DNA from: Niveispirillum irakense DSM 11586
GTDB taxonomy: Bacteria > Pseudomonadota > Alphaproteobacteria > Azospirillales > Azospirillaceae
DNA length: 64,000 bases
Direction of reading: 5' to 3'
Assembly (NCBI RefSeq): GCF_000429645.1
Contig: NZ_KE386935.1
Coordinates: forward strand, 1-64,000
Shown here in pieces: positions 1 through 10,238 of this stretch (within the stretch, counting starts at the first letter, position 1; each line of letters starts with the position of its first letter). The notes below the pieces were generated by a model. It was not told the origin of the DNA and did no database searches. It saw only the letters and a list, made by a program, of their open reading frames with translations. Both the position numbers and the translations under genes were made by a program.

Positions 1-529
1 TCCAAGAACCCGGCTAAAAGCCGATAATCCATCGCCCCGATCTCCATCAGAAGACCGAAACCGGCACCCACAAAAGCAGGAGGATCTCGCCGTTGCAATC
101 CCCATCCAGCGCATAACCGCCAAACTCAGAGACTGCGAAACCATCGCCCGGCAGCTTGTCGCCGCCGCGTCGGTGGAGCGCTTTCTAGCCAACCCCAACC
201 AACCAGTCAACCAGTTTTTTTCATCCGCTCGCTTTTTTATTCAGCAGCAACCAAACCGCTAAACCCAAGCAAACCAAAACCCGGCCAACCATCCCGCCTA
301 ATCACCAGAACCCAGATCTAAATCCAGACACCAGCAACCCAACAGGGGCAATAGTCAATTCCACTTGTCCGAAGGGACAGACCCTTCAAAGAACCTCGGC
401 AATACTGAGAAATCCCAGAACCACCAATCCCAACAACTGCGAAACCATCAGGCACCGCCGTCGTGGGAGGCGCTGTATAGGCGCACAAGAACAGAAGGGC
501 AAGCGGTTTTTTCAAGGGACGGAGATTTT
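1..529. other. Gene-poor AC-rich stretch with a diverged direct repeat
   Basis: No gene can be supported here. The stretch is AC-rich and less GC-rich than the rest of the window. The 13-mer CTGCGAAACCATC occurs at 133-145 and 437-449. Each copy is followed by a similar block: a CCG/GTCG-rich segment, a GGCGCT-like core with TAG, then a run of six or seven T. This suggests an old duplication of about 90 bases. A plus-strand frame is open from base 2 to a stop at 260-262, but it uses rare codons and is low in complexity, so I do not call it. No clear hairpin terminator for the pca operon was found downstream of pcaC. Confidence 0.4.
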
Positions 530-916
530 TTATGCAGCCCCATCCAGTTCCTTGAACACGTGCGACGCGGCATGGAAGGCGCTGTTGGCTGCCGGTACGC
601 CGCAATAGATGGCGGCCTGGAGGATCACCTCCTTGATCAGGTCGCGCGACACGCCGTGGGTCACGGCCGCGCGGACATGCATCATGAATTCCTCTTCCCG
701 GTTCAGGGCGATCATGGTGGACAGCACCATCAGCCGGCGGGTCGTATGGTCGATGCCGGGCCGCGTCCAGATCTCCCCCCAGGCATAGCGGGTGATGAGG
801 TCTTGGAATTCGGCGGTGAAGTCTGTGGTGTTGGCGATGGCACGATCGACATGTGCATCGCCCAGGACGGAACGGCGGGCTGTGAAGCCCAATGCCTTGC
901 GGTCGGCTTCATCCAT
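530..916 (-). CDS. pcaC: 4-carboxymuconolactone decarboxylase PcaC
   Basis: PcaC decarboxylates gamma-carboxymuconolactone to beta-ketoadipate enol-lactone in the cytoplasm, the step between PcaB and PcaD. The 128-residue protein is the normal length for a stand-alone PcaC. It matches the family along its length: an RRSVLGDAHVDRA block near the N terminus, the GEIWTRPGIDHTTR segment in the middle, and the helical EEFMMHVRAAVTHG and AIYCGVPAANSAFH segments in the C-terminal half. It is the last gene of the minus-strand pobA-pca operon and starts four bases after the pcaD stop codon. In some bacteria PcaD and PcaC are fused as PcaL; here they are separate. The identification is secure from both sequence and position. 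Confidence 0.96.
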   Translation of the reverse strand: MDEADRKALGFTARRSVLGDAHVDRAIANTTDFTAEFQDLITRYAWGEIWTRPGIDHTTRRLMVLSTMIALNREEEFMMHVRAAVTHGVSRDLIKEVILQAAIYCGVPAANSAFHAASHVFKELDGAA

Positions 917-920
917 GATC

Positions 921-1706
921 TCAATCCTTCAGGAAAGACAGCAGGGCGGCGGTGAAAGCCTCTGCCTGCTCCACATTCGATAAATGCGCCGCGTCCAGTT
1001 CCACCAGCCGGGCGCCAGGGATGGCATTCGCCAGTTCATGGCTCTTGGCAAGCGGGGTGGCAGGATCCTGGCGACCGCCAATGACCAGGGTGGGCACCGG
1101 AATGCGCGGCAACGAGGCACGCTGGTCCATGTCGCGCACCGCGGCACAGCAGGCCGTATAACCCTCCACCGGCGTCGCATGCAGCATGGCGGCGATAGGG
1201 GCGATGGCTTCCGGATGGGTGGCGCGGAAGCCATCGGTGAACCAGCGTTCCACGACGCCATTGACGATGGCGCCCATGCCCTGCGCCCTCACCAAGGCGA
1301 TCCGGGCGTTCCACGGTTCCGCCGGGGCCATTTCAGCGGCCGTGTTGCACAAGACCAGATGTGACAGCCGGTCGGCTGCATTGGCCCCCAGCCATTGCCC
1401 CACCATGCCGCCCTTGGACAGGCCGACGAAGCGCACCTTCTCAATCCCCAGCGCATCCAGCAGGCCGACAGCATCGCGGCCCAGCAGATCAATGCTGTAA
1501 GGACCGGCGGGCGCATCGGACAGGCCATGGCCGCGACTATCATAGCGCAGGACGCGGAAATGCTGGGTCAGGGCGGGCATCTGCGGCGCCCACATCTCCA
1601 TATTGGTGCCCAGCGAGTTGGACAGCAGCAGGATGGGCGCACCCTCCGGCCCATCCAGGCGCCAATGCAGGCGGGTCCCGTCGGCCAGGGTTACGAACTG
1701 GGCCAT
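921..1706 (-). CDS. pcaD: 3-oxoadipate enol-lactonase PcaD
   Basis: This alpha/beta hydrolase of 261 residues hydrolyses beta-ketoadipate enol-lactone to beta-ketoadipate in the cytoplasm. The nucleophile elbow is GLSKGGMVGQ, in the usual place near residue 100. The acid is in GGRQDPATP and the catalytic histidine in AAHLSNVEQ near the C terminus. The N terminus (VTLADGTRLHWRLDG) is typical of the family. The gene overlaps the pcaB stop codon by one base and is followed four bases later by pcaC, so the three are almost certainly translated from one message. Other alpha/beta hydrolases look alike, but placement between pcaB and pcaC settles the assignment. Confidence 0.95.
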   Translation of the reverse strand: MAQFVTLADGTRLHWRLDGPEGAPILLLSNSLGTNMEMWAPQMPALTQHFRVLRYDSRGHGLSDAPAGPYSIDLLGRDAVGLLDALGIEKVRFVGLSKGGMVGQWLGANAADRLSHLVLCNTAAEMAPAEPWNARIALVRAQGMGAIVNGVVERWFTDGFRATHPEAIAPIAAMLHATPVEGYTACCAAVRDMDQRASLPRIPVPTLVIGGRQDPATPLAKSHELANAIPGARLVELDAAHLSNVEQAEAFTAALLSFLKD

Positions 1707-3058
1707 TACATCATCTCCCGCTCATAGGTTTTCAGCACACGGGAAATGAAGTCCGTGGCCGATCCCAGGTAATTTTCCGGTCGCATCAACGCCGCCAGCC
1801 GTTCAGGCGGCAGGTGCGGGGTGATAGCAGCATCGGCAATCAGTTCTTCCAGCAAGCCATGGCCGGCGGCGACGGCGCGCTTGCAGGCCGCTTCCACAAG
1901 CTTGCCCGCATCATGACGGCCCGATGCCTCGGCCAGAGCCTGGGTCACGGCTTCCGCCATCATCAACCCGTCGGTCAGGTTCAGATTGGCGCGCATGGCA
2001 TCCGGGTCCAGTTCAAGGCCGGACAGGGTCTCCGCCATATGGGCCATGGCACCGGATGTCAGGGCGAAAAGCTCTGCCAGCACCGGCCATTCGGCATGCC
2101 AGCCGCCGACACCGCGCTCCTGTTCCTGCACCATGGCGGTGAACAGGGTGGCGACCAGGCCGGGCGCGCGATTGGCCGCCGATAAGGCAATGGTGGTGCC
2201 GACGGGGTTGCGCTTGTGCGGCATGGCGGATGATCCGCCCTTGCCGGCGGCGGCCGGCTCGAACGCTTCTGCCACTTCCGACGACATCAGATGGGCGATG
2301 TCGCGCGCGATCTTGCCAAGACTGCCGGTGAGCAGGCCCAGGGCCGCACCTAGATCGGCGATCCGGTCGCGCTGGCTGTGCCAGGGCGTGTCGGGCAGGG
2401 TCAGTGACAGGGTGATGGCCAGGGCCTTGGCGACATCCAGTCCCTGCCCGCCCTGGCTGGCCAGCGTGCCCGCCGCCCCGCCAAATTGCAGGACTGACAT
2501 CGCCTTGCCGGCATCGCCCAGGCGGGTACGCACACGCAGCAGCATGGACAGCCAGCCGGCGGCCTTCAGCCCGAACGTGATGGGCAAAGCCTGCTGCCAC
2601 AGGGTGCGACCGGCCATGGGGGTCGTGGCGTGGCGCCGCGACAGGTCGGCCAGCGCATGGATGGCGCGGTCCAGATCGGTCAGCAGCAGCGCCACGGCGT
2701 CGCGGGCGCGCAGGACAAAGCCGGTATCGATAATGTCCTGGCTGGTGGCGCCGCGATGCACATGGCGGGCAGCGGCTGGATCGGTCGCCGCCACCTTGGC
2801 GGTCAGCGCCTTAACCAGCGGGATGGCCGGATTACCTGCCAGCGCCGTGGCCCGGCCCAGTTCCGCGATATCATAGAGATCAGGATTGCAGGCGGCATGG
2901 ATCGGGGCCAAGGCGGATGCCGGTACCATGCCGATGCTGGATTGGGCCGACGCCAAAGCTGCTTCCACCCGCAACATGGCGCCCAACACCACCCGGTCAT
3001 CGAACAGGGAAGCCATGGCGGGCGTCTGGAACAAAGGCGTGAACAGGGTGGAAGTCAT
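1706..3058 (-). CDS. pcaB: 3-carboxy-cis,cis-muconate cycloisomerase PcaB
   Basis: PcaB lactonises 3-carboxy-cis,cis-muconate to gamma-carboxymuconolactone in the cytoplasm. At 450 residues it has the length of bacterial PcaB. It carries the fumarase/aspartase superfamily signature GSSAMPHKRNP in the middle of the protein, plus the GATSQDIIDTG segment that distinguishes PcaB/adenylosuccinate-lyase-like members. It lies downstream of pcaHG in the same direction, separated by 189 bases that contain a dispersed palindromic repeat (3099-3237). The repeat could lower or stabilise expression of the pcaBDC part relative to pcaHG. The stop codon overlaps the start of pcaD. Confidence 0.96.
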   Translation of the reverse strand: MTSTLFTPLFQTPAMASLFDDRVVLGAMLRVEAALASAQSSIGMVPASALAPIHAACNPDLYDIAELGRATALAGNPAIPLVKALTAKVAATDPAAARHVHRGATSQDIIDTGFVLRARDAVALLLTDLDRAIHALADLSRRHATTPMAGRTLWQQALPITFGLKAAGWLSMLLRVRTRLGDAGKAMSVLQFGGAAGTLASQGGQGLDVAKALAITLSLTLPDTPWHSQRDRIADLGAALGLLTGSLGKIARDIAHLMSSEVAEAFEPAAAGKGGSSAMPHKRNPVGTTIALSAANRAPGLVATLFTAMVQEQERGVGGWHAEWPVLAELFALTSGAMAHMAETLSGLELDPDAMRANLNLTDGLMMAEAVTQALAEASGRHDAGKLVEAACKRAVAAGHGLLEELIADAAITPHLPPERLAALMRPENYLGSATDFISRVLKTYEREMM

Positions 3059-3098
3059 GCGATAACCATATGATGGAAGAGCGGCAGCTTACTCCCTT

Positions 3099-3237
3099 CC
3101 GTCATCCCGGCGAAAGCCAGGACCCAGGGGCCCCAGGATCAAACCGCAACATTGTCTGATCAAAGCAGCCGAAAGGTCGGGCGGTCCCGGCTTTCGCCGG
3201 GTGGGTCCTGGGTCCCGGCTTTCGCCAGGATGACGGG
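3099..3237. repeat. Dispersed palindromic intergenic repeat between pcaG and pcaB
   Basis: The left arm begins CGTCATCCCGGCGAAAGCC (3100-3118). The right arm is its imperfect reverse complement (GGTCCCGGCTTTCGCC, then AGGATGACGG, ending at 3236), with an extra copy of GGTCCCGGCTTTCGCCGG at 3183-3200. This kind of CGTCATCCCGGCGAAAGCCGGGA palindrome is widespread between genes in many Alphaproteobacteria. It can form a long hairpin inside the pca transcript. Confidence 0.8.
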
Positions 3238-3247
3238 GGCGGAAGCA

Positions 3248-3889
3248 TCAAATGTCGAAGAATACCGTCTCCCCTTCGCCCTGCAGGCGGATATCGAACA
3301 GGTACTTCCCCTCCCCCGCCGGCACCGCCAGCAAGGTGGCGCGGCGATCCGCAGGAACGAGGTCCAGGATTGGATCTTCACCGTTGCTGGGCTCATCCGC
3401 GAAATAGATGCGGCTGACCATGCGCTTGATGATGCCGCGTGCCATGACGGAAATGGCGATATGCGGTGCCTGCAGGCTGTTGCCGGGGCCAGGAACACGG
3501 CCGGGTTTCACCGTACGGATGGTGAAGACGCCGTCCGCATCGGTCGCGGCGCGGCCGAAACCAATGAAATCCTGGTCCAGCGCCACTTCCACGCGGGTAT
3601 CATCAGGGCTGTCATAGCGACCGGCAGCGTTAGCCTGCCACAGTTCCACGAACCCGTCGGGGATGGGCACGCCATCGCCATCGAACAGGGTGCCGGTGAT
3701 GGTCACCACCGCGCCCTTCGCGGCCCCGCGCGGCTGGTCGTTCGGGTTCAGCGTGTAATGGCCATCGGGCAGCAAATCCATCCGCGCGCCGGCTTCGCCC
3801 TTGCCTTCCACCAGATCGGCACCGCCCTTCCAGGGCAGGGCATAGTGGAAATAGGGGCCGACAGTCTGCCAGGGTGTTTGTCCGCTCAT
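3248..3889 (-). CDS. pcaG: Protocatechuate 3,4-dioxygenase alpha subunit PcaG
   Basis: PcaG is the non-iron subunit of the intradiol ring-cleaving dioxygenase that converts protocatechuate plus O2 to 3-carboxy-cis,cis-muconate. The 213-residue protein begins with the family pattern TPWQTVGPYFHYAL. It carries the intradiol dioxygenase beta-sandwich segments GTLFDGDGVPIPDGFVELWQANAAGRY and an RRATLLAVPAGEGKYLFDIRLQGEGETVFFD-type C terminus. It starts three bases after the pcaH stop codon, the usual order for the two subunits, which assemble as an alpha-beta oligomer with PcaH providing the iron site. Confidence 0.96.
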   Translation of the reverse strand: MSGQTPWQTVGPYFHYALPWKGGADLVEGKGEAGARMDLLPDGHYTLNPNDQPRGAAKGAVVTITGTLFDGDGVPIPDGFVELWQANAAGRYDSPDDTRVEVALDQDFIGFGRAATDADGVFTIRTVKPGRVPGPGNSLQAPHIAISVMARGIIKRMVSRIYFADEPSNGEDPILDLVPADRRATLLAVPAGEGKYLFDIRLQGEGETVFFDI

Positions 3890-3892
3890 GGA

Positions 3893-4597
3893 TCAATCCT
3901 CCATCGGCGTGGCATCGCGACCGCGCAGCACAATATCGAAAATGAAAGAAAGCGCGAAGGCTTCCTGCGTCGTTTCGATATCGAACCGGCTGATCATGCG
4001 CGGCAAGGCAGCGGCGGGCACGGCATTGGCAATCGGGTCCAGCGGGATCAGCGGATCGCCGGGGAAATACATCTGTGTTACCAGCCGCGTGGCGAAGGCC
4101 GGCCCCATCAGCGAGAAATGGATATGGGCCGGGCGCCAGGCATTGTAATGATTGCCCCAGGGGTAAGCACCGGGGCTGATGGTCAGGAAGCGATAGCGTC
4201 CCTGATCATCAGTGATGACCCGGCCCGACCCGGTGAAGTTCGGGTCCAGCGGGGCGTTCCACTGGTCCTTTTTATGGATGTAACGACCGGCGGCATTGGC
4301 CTGCCAGACCTCGACAATCGTGTTGGGCACGGGCCGTCCATCCTCGTCCAGTACGCGACCGGATACGACGATACGCTGGCCGATGGCCTCCCCCTTGCCA
4401 ACCTTGGTCAGGTCGGCCAGGGCCGGCCCCATCAGCCGGTCCCAGCGACCGGCAGGGCCGGTCAGTTCCGTCAGGGTCTGAGGAATGGAGATCAGCGGCT
4501 GATGCGGTGACCGCTTCACCGTGGATTTATAATCGGGGGACAGCAACGCTGGATGCGCGCCCTCCTCCTCCCTGTTATAGGGCAGGATCAAAGTCAT
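3893..4597 (-). CDS. pcaH: Protocatechuate 3,4-dioxygenase beta subunit PcaH
   Basis: PcaH carries the non-haem Fe(III) site of protocatechuate 3,4-dioxygenase. In this family iron is held by two tyrosines and two histidines. The segments expected to supply them are present: NAAGRYIHKKDQW, and the HxH pair in WRPAHIHFSLMG. The 234-residue length is typical. A strong Shine-Dalgarno sequence (GGGAGGAA) precedes the ATG. The gene lies 14 bases after the pcaF stop codon and immediately before pcaG in one operon. The N-terminal extension (YNREEEGAHPALLSPDYKST) is the normal PcaH leader, which contacts PcaG. Confidence 0.97.
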   Translation of the reverse strand: MTLILPYNREEEGAHPALLSPDYKSTVKRSPHQPLISIPQTLTELTGPAGRWDRLMGPALADLTKVGKGEAIGQRIVVSGRVLDEDGRPVPNTIVEVWQANAAGRYIHKKDQWNAPLDPNFTGSGRVITDDQGRYRFLTISPGAYPWGNHYNAWRPAHIHFSLMGPAFATRLVTQMYFPGDPLIPLDPIANAVPAAALPRMISRFDIETTQEAFALSFIFDIVLRGRDATPMED

Positions 4598-4611
4598 TCA
4601 CCGTTCCTCCC

Positions 4612-5817
4612 TTAAATTTTTTCAATGGCGAGTGCCAGCCCCTGGCCGACGCCGATGCACATGGTGACCAGGGCGCGCTTGCCGCCCGTCTTTTCCAGCC
4701 CCCGCAGCGCCGTCAGGGCCAGCCGCGCGCCGCTTGCCCCCAACGGATGGCCCAACGCGATGGCGCCGCCATGCGGGTTGACATGAGGGGCCATCGGGTC
4801 GACGCCCAGCGTGCGCAAGGATGCGATCACCTGCGCGGCAAAGGCCTCGTTCAATTCGATCAGGTCGAAATCACCGATGGTCAGGCCCAGCTTGTCCATC
4901 AGCTTCTGTGAGGCCGGCACCGGGCCGACGCCCATGACACGCGGTTCCACGCCGGCCGTGGCCATACCCAGGATGCGGCCACGCGGGGTCAGGCCATGGG
5001 TTTTGACGGCAGTTTCCGAGGCGATCAGCAAAGCCACCGCCCCGTCATTAACGCCGCTGGCATTGCCGGCCGTGACACTGCCGCCGGGGCGGACCACGGG
5101 TTTCAGCTTAGCCAATGCCTCCGCCGTCGTATCGGCACGGGGATGTTCATCCACGCTGACGATGGTCGGCTTGCCCTTGGCGTCCAGAACAGTCACCGGG
5201 GTGATTTCGCCTTCGAAATAACCCTCAGCCTGGGCCTTGGCGGTCCGTTGCTGGCTGGACAGGGCGAAGGCGTCCTGATCGGTGCGGCTGACCCCATGTT
5301 CGACGGCCACATTCTCTGCCGTTTCCGGCATGCTATCGGTACCGTAACGTTCCTTCATCGCCTTGTTGATGAAGCGCCAGCCGATGGTCGTATCCTCGAT
5401 CTGGGCGCTGCGCTGGAAGGCGCTTTCGGCCTTGCCCATGACCAGGGGTGCGCGGGTCATGCTTTCCACGCCGCCGGCGATGACAAGGTCGAGCGCGCCT
5501 GCAGTGATGGCACGCGCCGCCGTACCCACGGCATCGGCACCCGACGCGCAGAGACGGTTGATGGTGGTGCCTGGGACTGACACAGGCAGGCCTGCCAGCA
5601 ATGCGGCCATACGGGCCACATTGCGGTTATCTTCGCCGGCCTGATTGGCACAACCGAGGAACACTTCCTCAATAACGGCCGGGTCGAGGCCGGGATGGCG
5701 GGCCAGCAGGGCCTGGATCACCTGGGCCGCCATGTCATCGGGCCGCAGGCGGGAGAGCGCGCCGCCGAAGCGGCCGATGGGGCTGCGGATGCCGTCGCAG
5801 ATATAGGCGTGGCTCAT
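4612..5817 (-). CDS. pcaF: 3-oxoadipyl-CoA thiolase PcaF
   Basis: PcaF cleaves beta-ketoadipyl-CoA with CoA to acetyl-CoA and succinyl-CoA, the last step of the pathway. The start was placed at the ATG at 5817 ([19 protein letters not shown]), giving 401 residues, the usual thiolase length. The reading frame is open further upstream, but that part overlaps pcaJ and has no thiolase character. Active-site elements are visible: the nucleophilic cysteine in [11 protein letters not shown], the histidine in [16 protein letters not shown], and the second cysteine in TMCIGVGQG. The start overlaps the pcaJ stop in an ATGA, so the two are translationally coupled. Confidence 0.96.
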   Translation of the reverse strand: MSHAYICDGIRSPIGRFGGALSRLRPDDMAAQVIQALLARHPGLDPAVIEEVFLGCANQAGEDNRNVARMAALLAGLPVSVPGTTINRLCASGADAVGTAARAITAGALDLVIAGGVESMTRAPLVMGKAESAFQRSAQIEDTTIGWRFINKAMKERYGTDSMPETAENVAVEHGVSRTDQDAFALSSQQRTAKAQAEGYFEGEITPVTVLDAKGKPTIVSVDEHPRADTTAEALAKLKPVVRPGGSVTAGNASGVNDGAVALLIASETAVKTHGLTPRGRILGMATAGVEPRVMGVGPVPASQKLMDKLGLTIGDFDLIELNEAFAAQVIASLRTLGVDPMAPHVNPHGGAIALGHPLGASGARLALTALRGLEKTGGKRALVTMCIGVGQGLALAIEKI

Positions 5818-6464
5818 GCTGCCACCTCCACCCGGAAGGCAGCACCCGTGGCCGCCGTGATCTGTTCCACCGTGACGCCGGGCGCCAGTTCGATCAGGGC
5901 CATGCCGCCATCGCCATCCTTGTCGATGGTGAAGACGCCGAGATCCGTGATGACCATATCCACCACACCGGCACCGGTCAGCGGCAGGGTGCATGCGGGC
6001 AGCAGCTTGGAGCCGCCATTCTTGTCCTGATGGTCCATGACCACGACGACCTTTTTGACCCCAGCCACAAGGTCCATGGCACCACCCATGCCTTTTATCA
6101 TCTTGCCGGGAATGGTCCAGTTGGCCAGATCACCATTGCCGGCCACCTGCATGGCACCCAGCACCGTCAGGTCGATATGGCCGCCGCGGATCATGGCGAA
6201 ACTGTCCGCGCTGCTGAAATAAGAGGAGGTGGGCAGTTCCGTAATGGTCTGCTTGCCGGCATTGATCAGGTCGGCATCCTCCTCCCCCTCAAACGGGAAC
6301 GGCCCGATGCCCAGCATGCCATTTTCCGACTGCAGCATCACCTGCATGCCGTCGGGGATATAGTTGGCGACCAGCGTCGGGATGCCGATGCCGAGGTTCA
6401 CATAGAAGCCGTCGCGCAATTCACGCGCCGCGCGGGCGGCCATTTCATCACGGGTCCAGGGCAT
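5814..6464 (-). CDS. pcaJ: 3-oxoadipate CoA-transferase subunit B PcaJ
   Basis: This is the beta subunit of the enzyme that moves CoA from succinyl-CoA to beta-ketoadipate. The 216-residue protein has the family I CoA-transferase catalytic glutamate in [11 protein letters not shown]. It also has the [12 protein letters not shown]-type N-terminal pattern (here [19 protein letters not shown]) and the [16 protein letters not shown] segment. The gene follows pcaI by three bases and overlaps the start of pcaF by four, the conserved pcaIJF order. SCOT-type acetoacetate transferases are close relatives; the setting in the pca operon points to beta-ketoadipate as the substrate. Confidence 0.95.
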   Translation of the reverse strand: MPWTRDEMAARAARELRDGFYVNLGIGIPTLVANYIPDGMQVMLQSENGMLGIGPFPFEGEEDADLINAGKQTITELPTSSYFSSADSFAMIRGGHIDLTVLGAMQVAGNGDLANWTIPGKMIKGMGGAMDLVAGVKKVVVVMDHQDKNGGSKLLPACTLPLTGAGVVDMVITDLGVFTIDKDGDGGMALIELAPGVTVEQITAATGAAFRVEVAA

Positions 6465-6467
6465 GGG

Positions 6468-7190
6468 TCAGACCTCATTGCTGGCGGCCGGACGCGGCCG
6501 CGTGGTGCGCTTCTCGATCAGCTTGGCATAGGCCGCGCCCTGGATGACGCGATCGACATAGATACCGGGCGTATGGATATGGTCGGGATCGAAGCTGCCC
6601 ACGGGCACGATCTCCTCCACCTCCGCTACCGTCACCTTGCCGGCGGTCGCCATCACCGGGTTGAAGTTGCGCGCCGTCTTCCGATAGATCAGGTTGCCTT
6701 CCGTATCGGCCTTCCAGGCCTTGACGATGGACAGGTCAGCGCGCAGCCAGGTCTCACGCACATAGCGCTTGCCCTCAAATTCCTCCACCGGCTTTCCTTC
6801 CGACACGACGGTACCGACACCGGTGGCGGTGTAGAAGGCGGGGATGCCGGCGCCGCCAGCGCGGATGCGCTCGGCCAGCGTGCCCTGCGGGTTCAGTTCC
6901 AGTTCCAGTTGGCCGGAGATGTAAAGCTGTTCGAACAGCTTGTTCTCCCCCACATAAGAACTGATCATCTTCTTGATCTGGCCATTATTCAGCAATTGCC
7001 AGAGGCCGAAACCATCAGCACCGCAATTATTGGAAATGATGGTCAGCCCCTTGACGCCCGCCTCTTTGATGGCGGGGATCAGGTTTTCCGGGTTGCCGGA
7101 CAGGCCGAAGCCGCCCGACATGATGGTCATGCCGTCAAACAGCAGACCGTCCAGCGCCGACTTGGCGTCGGGATAAATCTTGCCAGCCAT
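6468..7190 (-). CDS. pcaI: 3-oxoadipate CoA-transferase subunit A PcaI
   Basis: This is the alpha subunit partner of PcaJ. The 240-residue protein carries the family I CoA-transferase alpha pattern: an MSGGFGLSGNPENLI glycine-rich segment around residue 25, LTIISNNCGADGFGLWQLL, then GTLAERIRAGGAGIPAFYTATGVGT. Shine-Dalgarno-like AGGAA precedes the ATG by about seven bases. The gene lies 39 bases downstream of pobA in the same direction, so the whole set from pobA to pcaC is probably a single transcription unit. Confidence 0.95.
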   Translation of the reverse strand: MAGKIYPDAKSALDGLLFDGMTIMSGGFGLSGNPENLIPAIKEAGVKGLTIISNNCGADGFGLWQLLNNGQIKKMISSYVGENKLFEQLYISGQLELELNPQGTLAERIRAGGAGIPAFYTATGVGTVVSEGKPVEEFEGKRYVRETWLRADLSIVKAWKADTEGNLIYRKTARNFNPVMATAGKVTVAEVEEIVPVGSFDPDHIHTPGIYVDRVIQGAAYAKLIEKRTTRPRPAASNEV

Positions 7191-7229
7191 TTCAATAGGT
7201 TCCTGACTTGTAATGGATGGGGGCCTTGC

Positions 7230-8552
<1,323 letters not shown>

Positions 8553-8568
8553 TCATCGCCACTTTGCC

Positions 8569-9462
8569 ATGCTGCACCGCATGGTCAGAAAAGCCCGCAA
8601 TCCCGTGCCCCGCTTCTTCCTGTACGGGGAGGCAGAGGCCAAGGCAGATGAACATTTCATCCACGCCGAAACCCTGGAACGGCGCAGTCAGCCCAATGGT
8701 TGGCAAATCCAGCCGCATGCCCATGCCGACCTGAACCATGTCTTCGTCATTTCCAGCGGCGGCGGGGAGTTGCTGGCCGGCGGGGAGCGGGAGAGCTTTA
8801 CCGCCCCTTGCCTGCTGCTGATCCCGGCAGGTGAAGTGCATGGATTTTCCTGGGATGCCGCCAGCCAGGGGCACGTCGTCACCTTCGTCGATCCCATCCT
8901 GCGCGGCCTGGCGCGGCGGGAGGCCGGGTTGGCCGATCTGTTCAGCAATGCCGCCGCCGTGCCCTTGAACGAGGGCGGCGCTGATTGCCTGCGCCTTGCC
9001 CGGCTGCTGGAAGGGGAAATGACGGGCGGTCGCGTGGGCCGGTCGCTGCTGGTAGAAGCTGCACTGACGGCCCTGCTGGTCCATGCCTGGCGGGCGGCCC
9101 GCCTGTCAGCGGGCGGCAGCGGCGGCGCACGGGGGCCGCGTGCTGCCCTGGTGGCGCGCTATCGTGATCTGATCGAAGCGCATTGCCGTGCCGGCTGGGG
9201 CATCGCCCGCTTCGCAGAGGAACTGGGCGTGACCCCTGGCCGGCTGCGGGCGGCCTGCATGGCGGTGACCGGCCATCCGCCTATTGATCTGCTGCATGAC
9301 CGGCTGCTGGCAGAGGCCAAGCGCAGCCTGCTTTACAGCGACCTGGGCGTGGCAGAGGTGGCATTCGACCTGGGCTTCACCGATCCCGCCTATTTCAACC
9401 GCTTCTTCACCAGCCGGGTCGGCTGCTCCCCCGGCCGCTTCCGCCAGGGGGCAGCGGGGTAA
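8569..9462 (+). CDS. pobR: AraC-family transcriptional regulator, PobR type
   Basis: This is a likely activator of pobA in response to 4-hydroxybenzoate. An N-terminal cupin-like sensing domain (HAHADLNHVFVISSGGGELL, then LLIPAGEVHGFSWD) is followed by a C-terminal AraC DNA-binding domain: LGVTPGRLRAACMAVTGHPPIDLLHDRLL, then LGFTDPAYFNRFF and VGCSPGRFR. Two helix-turn-helix units are visible. The start is uncertain. A TTG at 8515 would add 18 residues, but neither start has a convincing Shine-Dalgarno sequence. The ATG at 8569 gives 297 residues and leads directly to the FFLYGE motif common near the N terminus of PobR proteins. The gene is divergent from pobA. Confidence 0.85.
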   Translation: MLHRMVRKARNPVPRFFLYGEAEAKADEHFIHAETLERRSQPNGWQIQPHAHADLNHVFVISSGGGELLAGGERESFTAPCLLLIPAGEVHGFSWDAASQGHVVTFVDPILRGLARREAGLADLFSNAAAVPLNEGGADCLRLARLLEGEMTGGRVGRSLLVEAALTALLVHAWRAARLSAGGSGGARGPRAALVARYRDLIEAHCRAGWGIARFAEELGVTPGRLRAACMAVTGHPPIDLLHDRLLAEAKRSLLYSDLGVAEVAFDLGFTDPAYFNRFFTSRVGCSPGRFRQGAAG

Positions 9463-9464
9463 GC

Positions 9465-10238
9465 TTACGGCTCCACCCTGATATCCACCCGTCGGCGGGA
9501 GGTTTCGGTCAAGCCGTCAAAGGCGGGGTCGGCCAGCGGGGCGGGGTTTTCCCGCCATTCCAGGCTCACCTTGTCCGCCGGCACCCCCAGCCCAACCAGC
9601 CAGAGCCGGGCCTTTTCCGCCCGGCGCCGGGCCAGATCGGCTGGTTCCGCCAGGGTTTGGCCGGACAGGGTGAAAGGCTGGGTCTCGGCATAGCCGATGA
9701 TCCGCACCGTGCCCCCGGCCGCCTTGGCATAGGTGGCGGCATTGACCAGCATCCAGTCGCTTTGCTGATACACGGCGAAGTCACGACCGAAATCGAAGGG
9801 GATGGGAAACAGCTTGGCCGTGTAAGGCGGCGGCGGCGCCGGGTCCGGCGCATAGAGCGGACGGATATTGCGCGGCGGCAGCACGAAGCGCCGACCGGGG
9901 AACCCTTCCGCCGGGATCATGGCGCGGGTGCATGCCATCTCCGGCAGGACGGACACGCGCACCGGCTCCAGCAATGGGGCGCCACAGGCATTATCTTGTT
10001 TCTCGGCGATGCGCCCTTCCACCAGCACCCCCATGGACCAGTCGGGTTTGGTGGCCGATGGGGTTATGTCGAACCGGCGGCCGGTTTCCCGTTCTTCCGC
10101 CAGCCAGCAGCCGGATTTACGCCCGGCATCGGTGTCACGATAGACCGGGCAACTGACAAAGCGCACCGCTTCTGCGGCAGAAATAGCGGGGGTGAGCGCC
10201 AGAAGGGCCAGCAGGGAAGGGATTAATCGCCGCATCAA
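9465..10238 (-). CDS. Secreted protein with C-terminal OmpA-like domain
   Basis: The 257-residue protein starts with a signal peptide (about residues 1-21, ending TPAISAAEA). A middle region with several cysteines (VSCPVY, SGCWLAEE, NACGAPL, MACTRAM) and no recognised domain follows, then a proline-rich linker (PDPAPPPPYTAK). The C-terminal third resembles an OmpA/MotB peptidoglycan-binding fold (RIIGYAETQPF, LARRRAEKARLWLVGLGV, ending SRRRVDIRVEP). It is probably periplasmic or outer-membrane-linked and attached to peptidoglycan. Its start overlaps the stop of the cytochrome gene in an ATGA, so the two are made together and probably work with the upstream TonB receptor. Substrate and exact role are unknown. 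Confidence 0.7.
   Translation of the reverse strand: MMRRLIPSLLALLALTPAISAAEAVRFVSCPVYRDTDAGRKSGCWLAEERETGRRFDITPSATKPDWSMGVLVEGRIAEKQDNACGAPLLEPVRVSVLPEMACTRAMIPAEGFPGRRFVLPPRNIRPLYAPDPAPPPPYTAKLFPIPFDFGRDFAVYQQSDWMLVNAATYAKAAGGTVRIIGYAETQPFTLSGQTLAEPADLARRRAEKARLWLVGLGVPADKVSLEWRENPAPLADPAFDGLTETSRRRVDIRVEP

Noticed and set aside
2-262. Plus-strand frame open from the window edge, possible 3' end of a gene
   Set aside because: It uses rare codons (CTA, ATA, AGA), has low complexity and gives no recognisable protein; it remains possible but cannot be supported.
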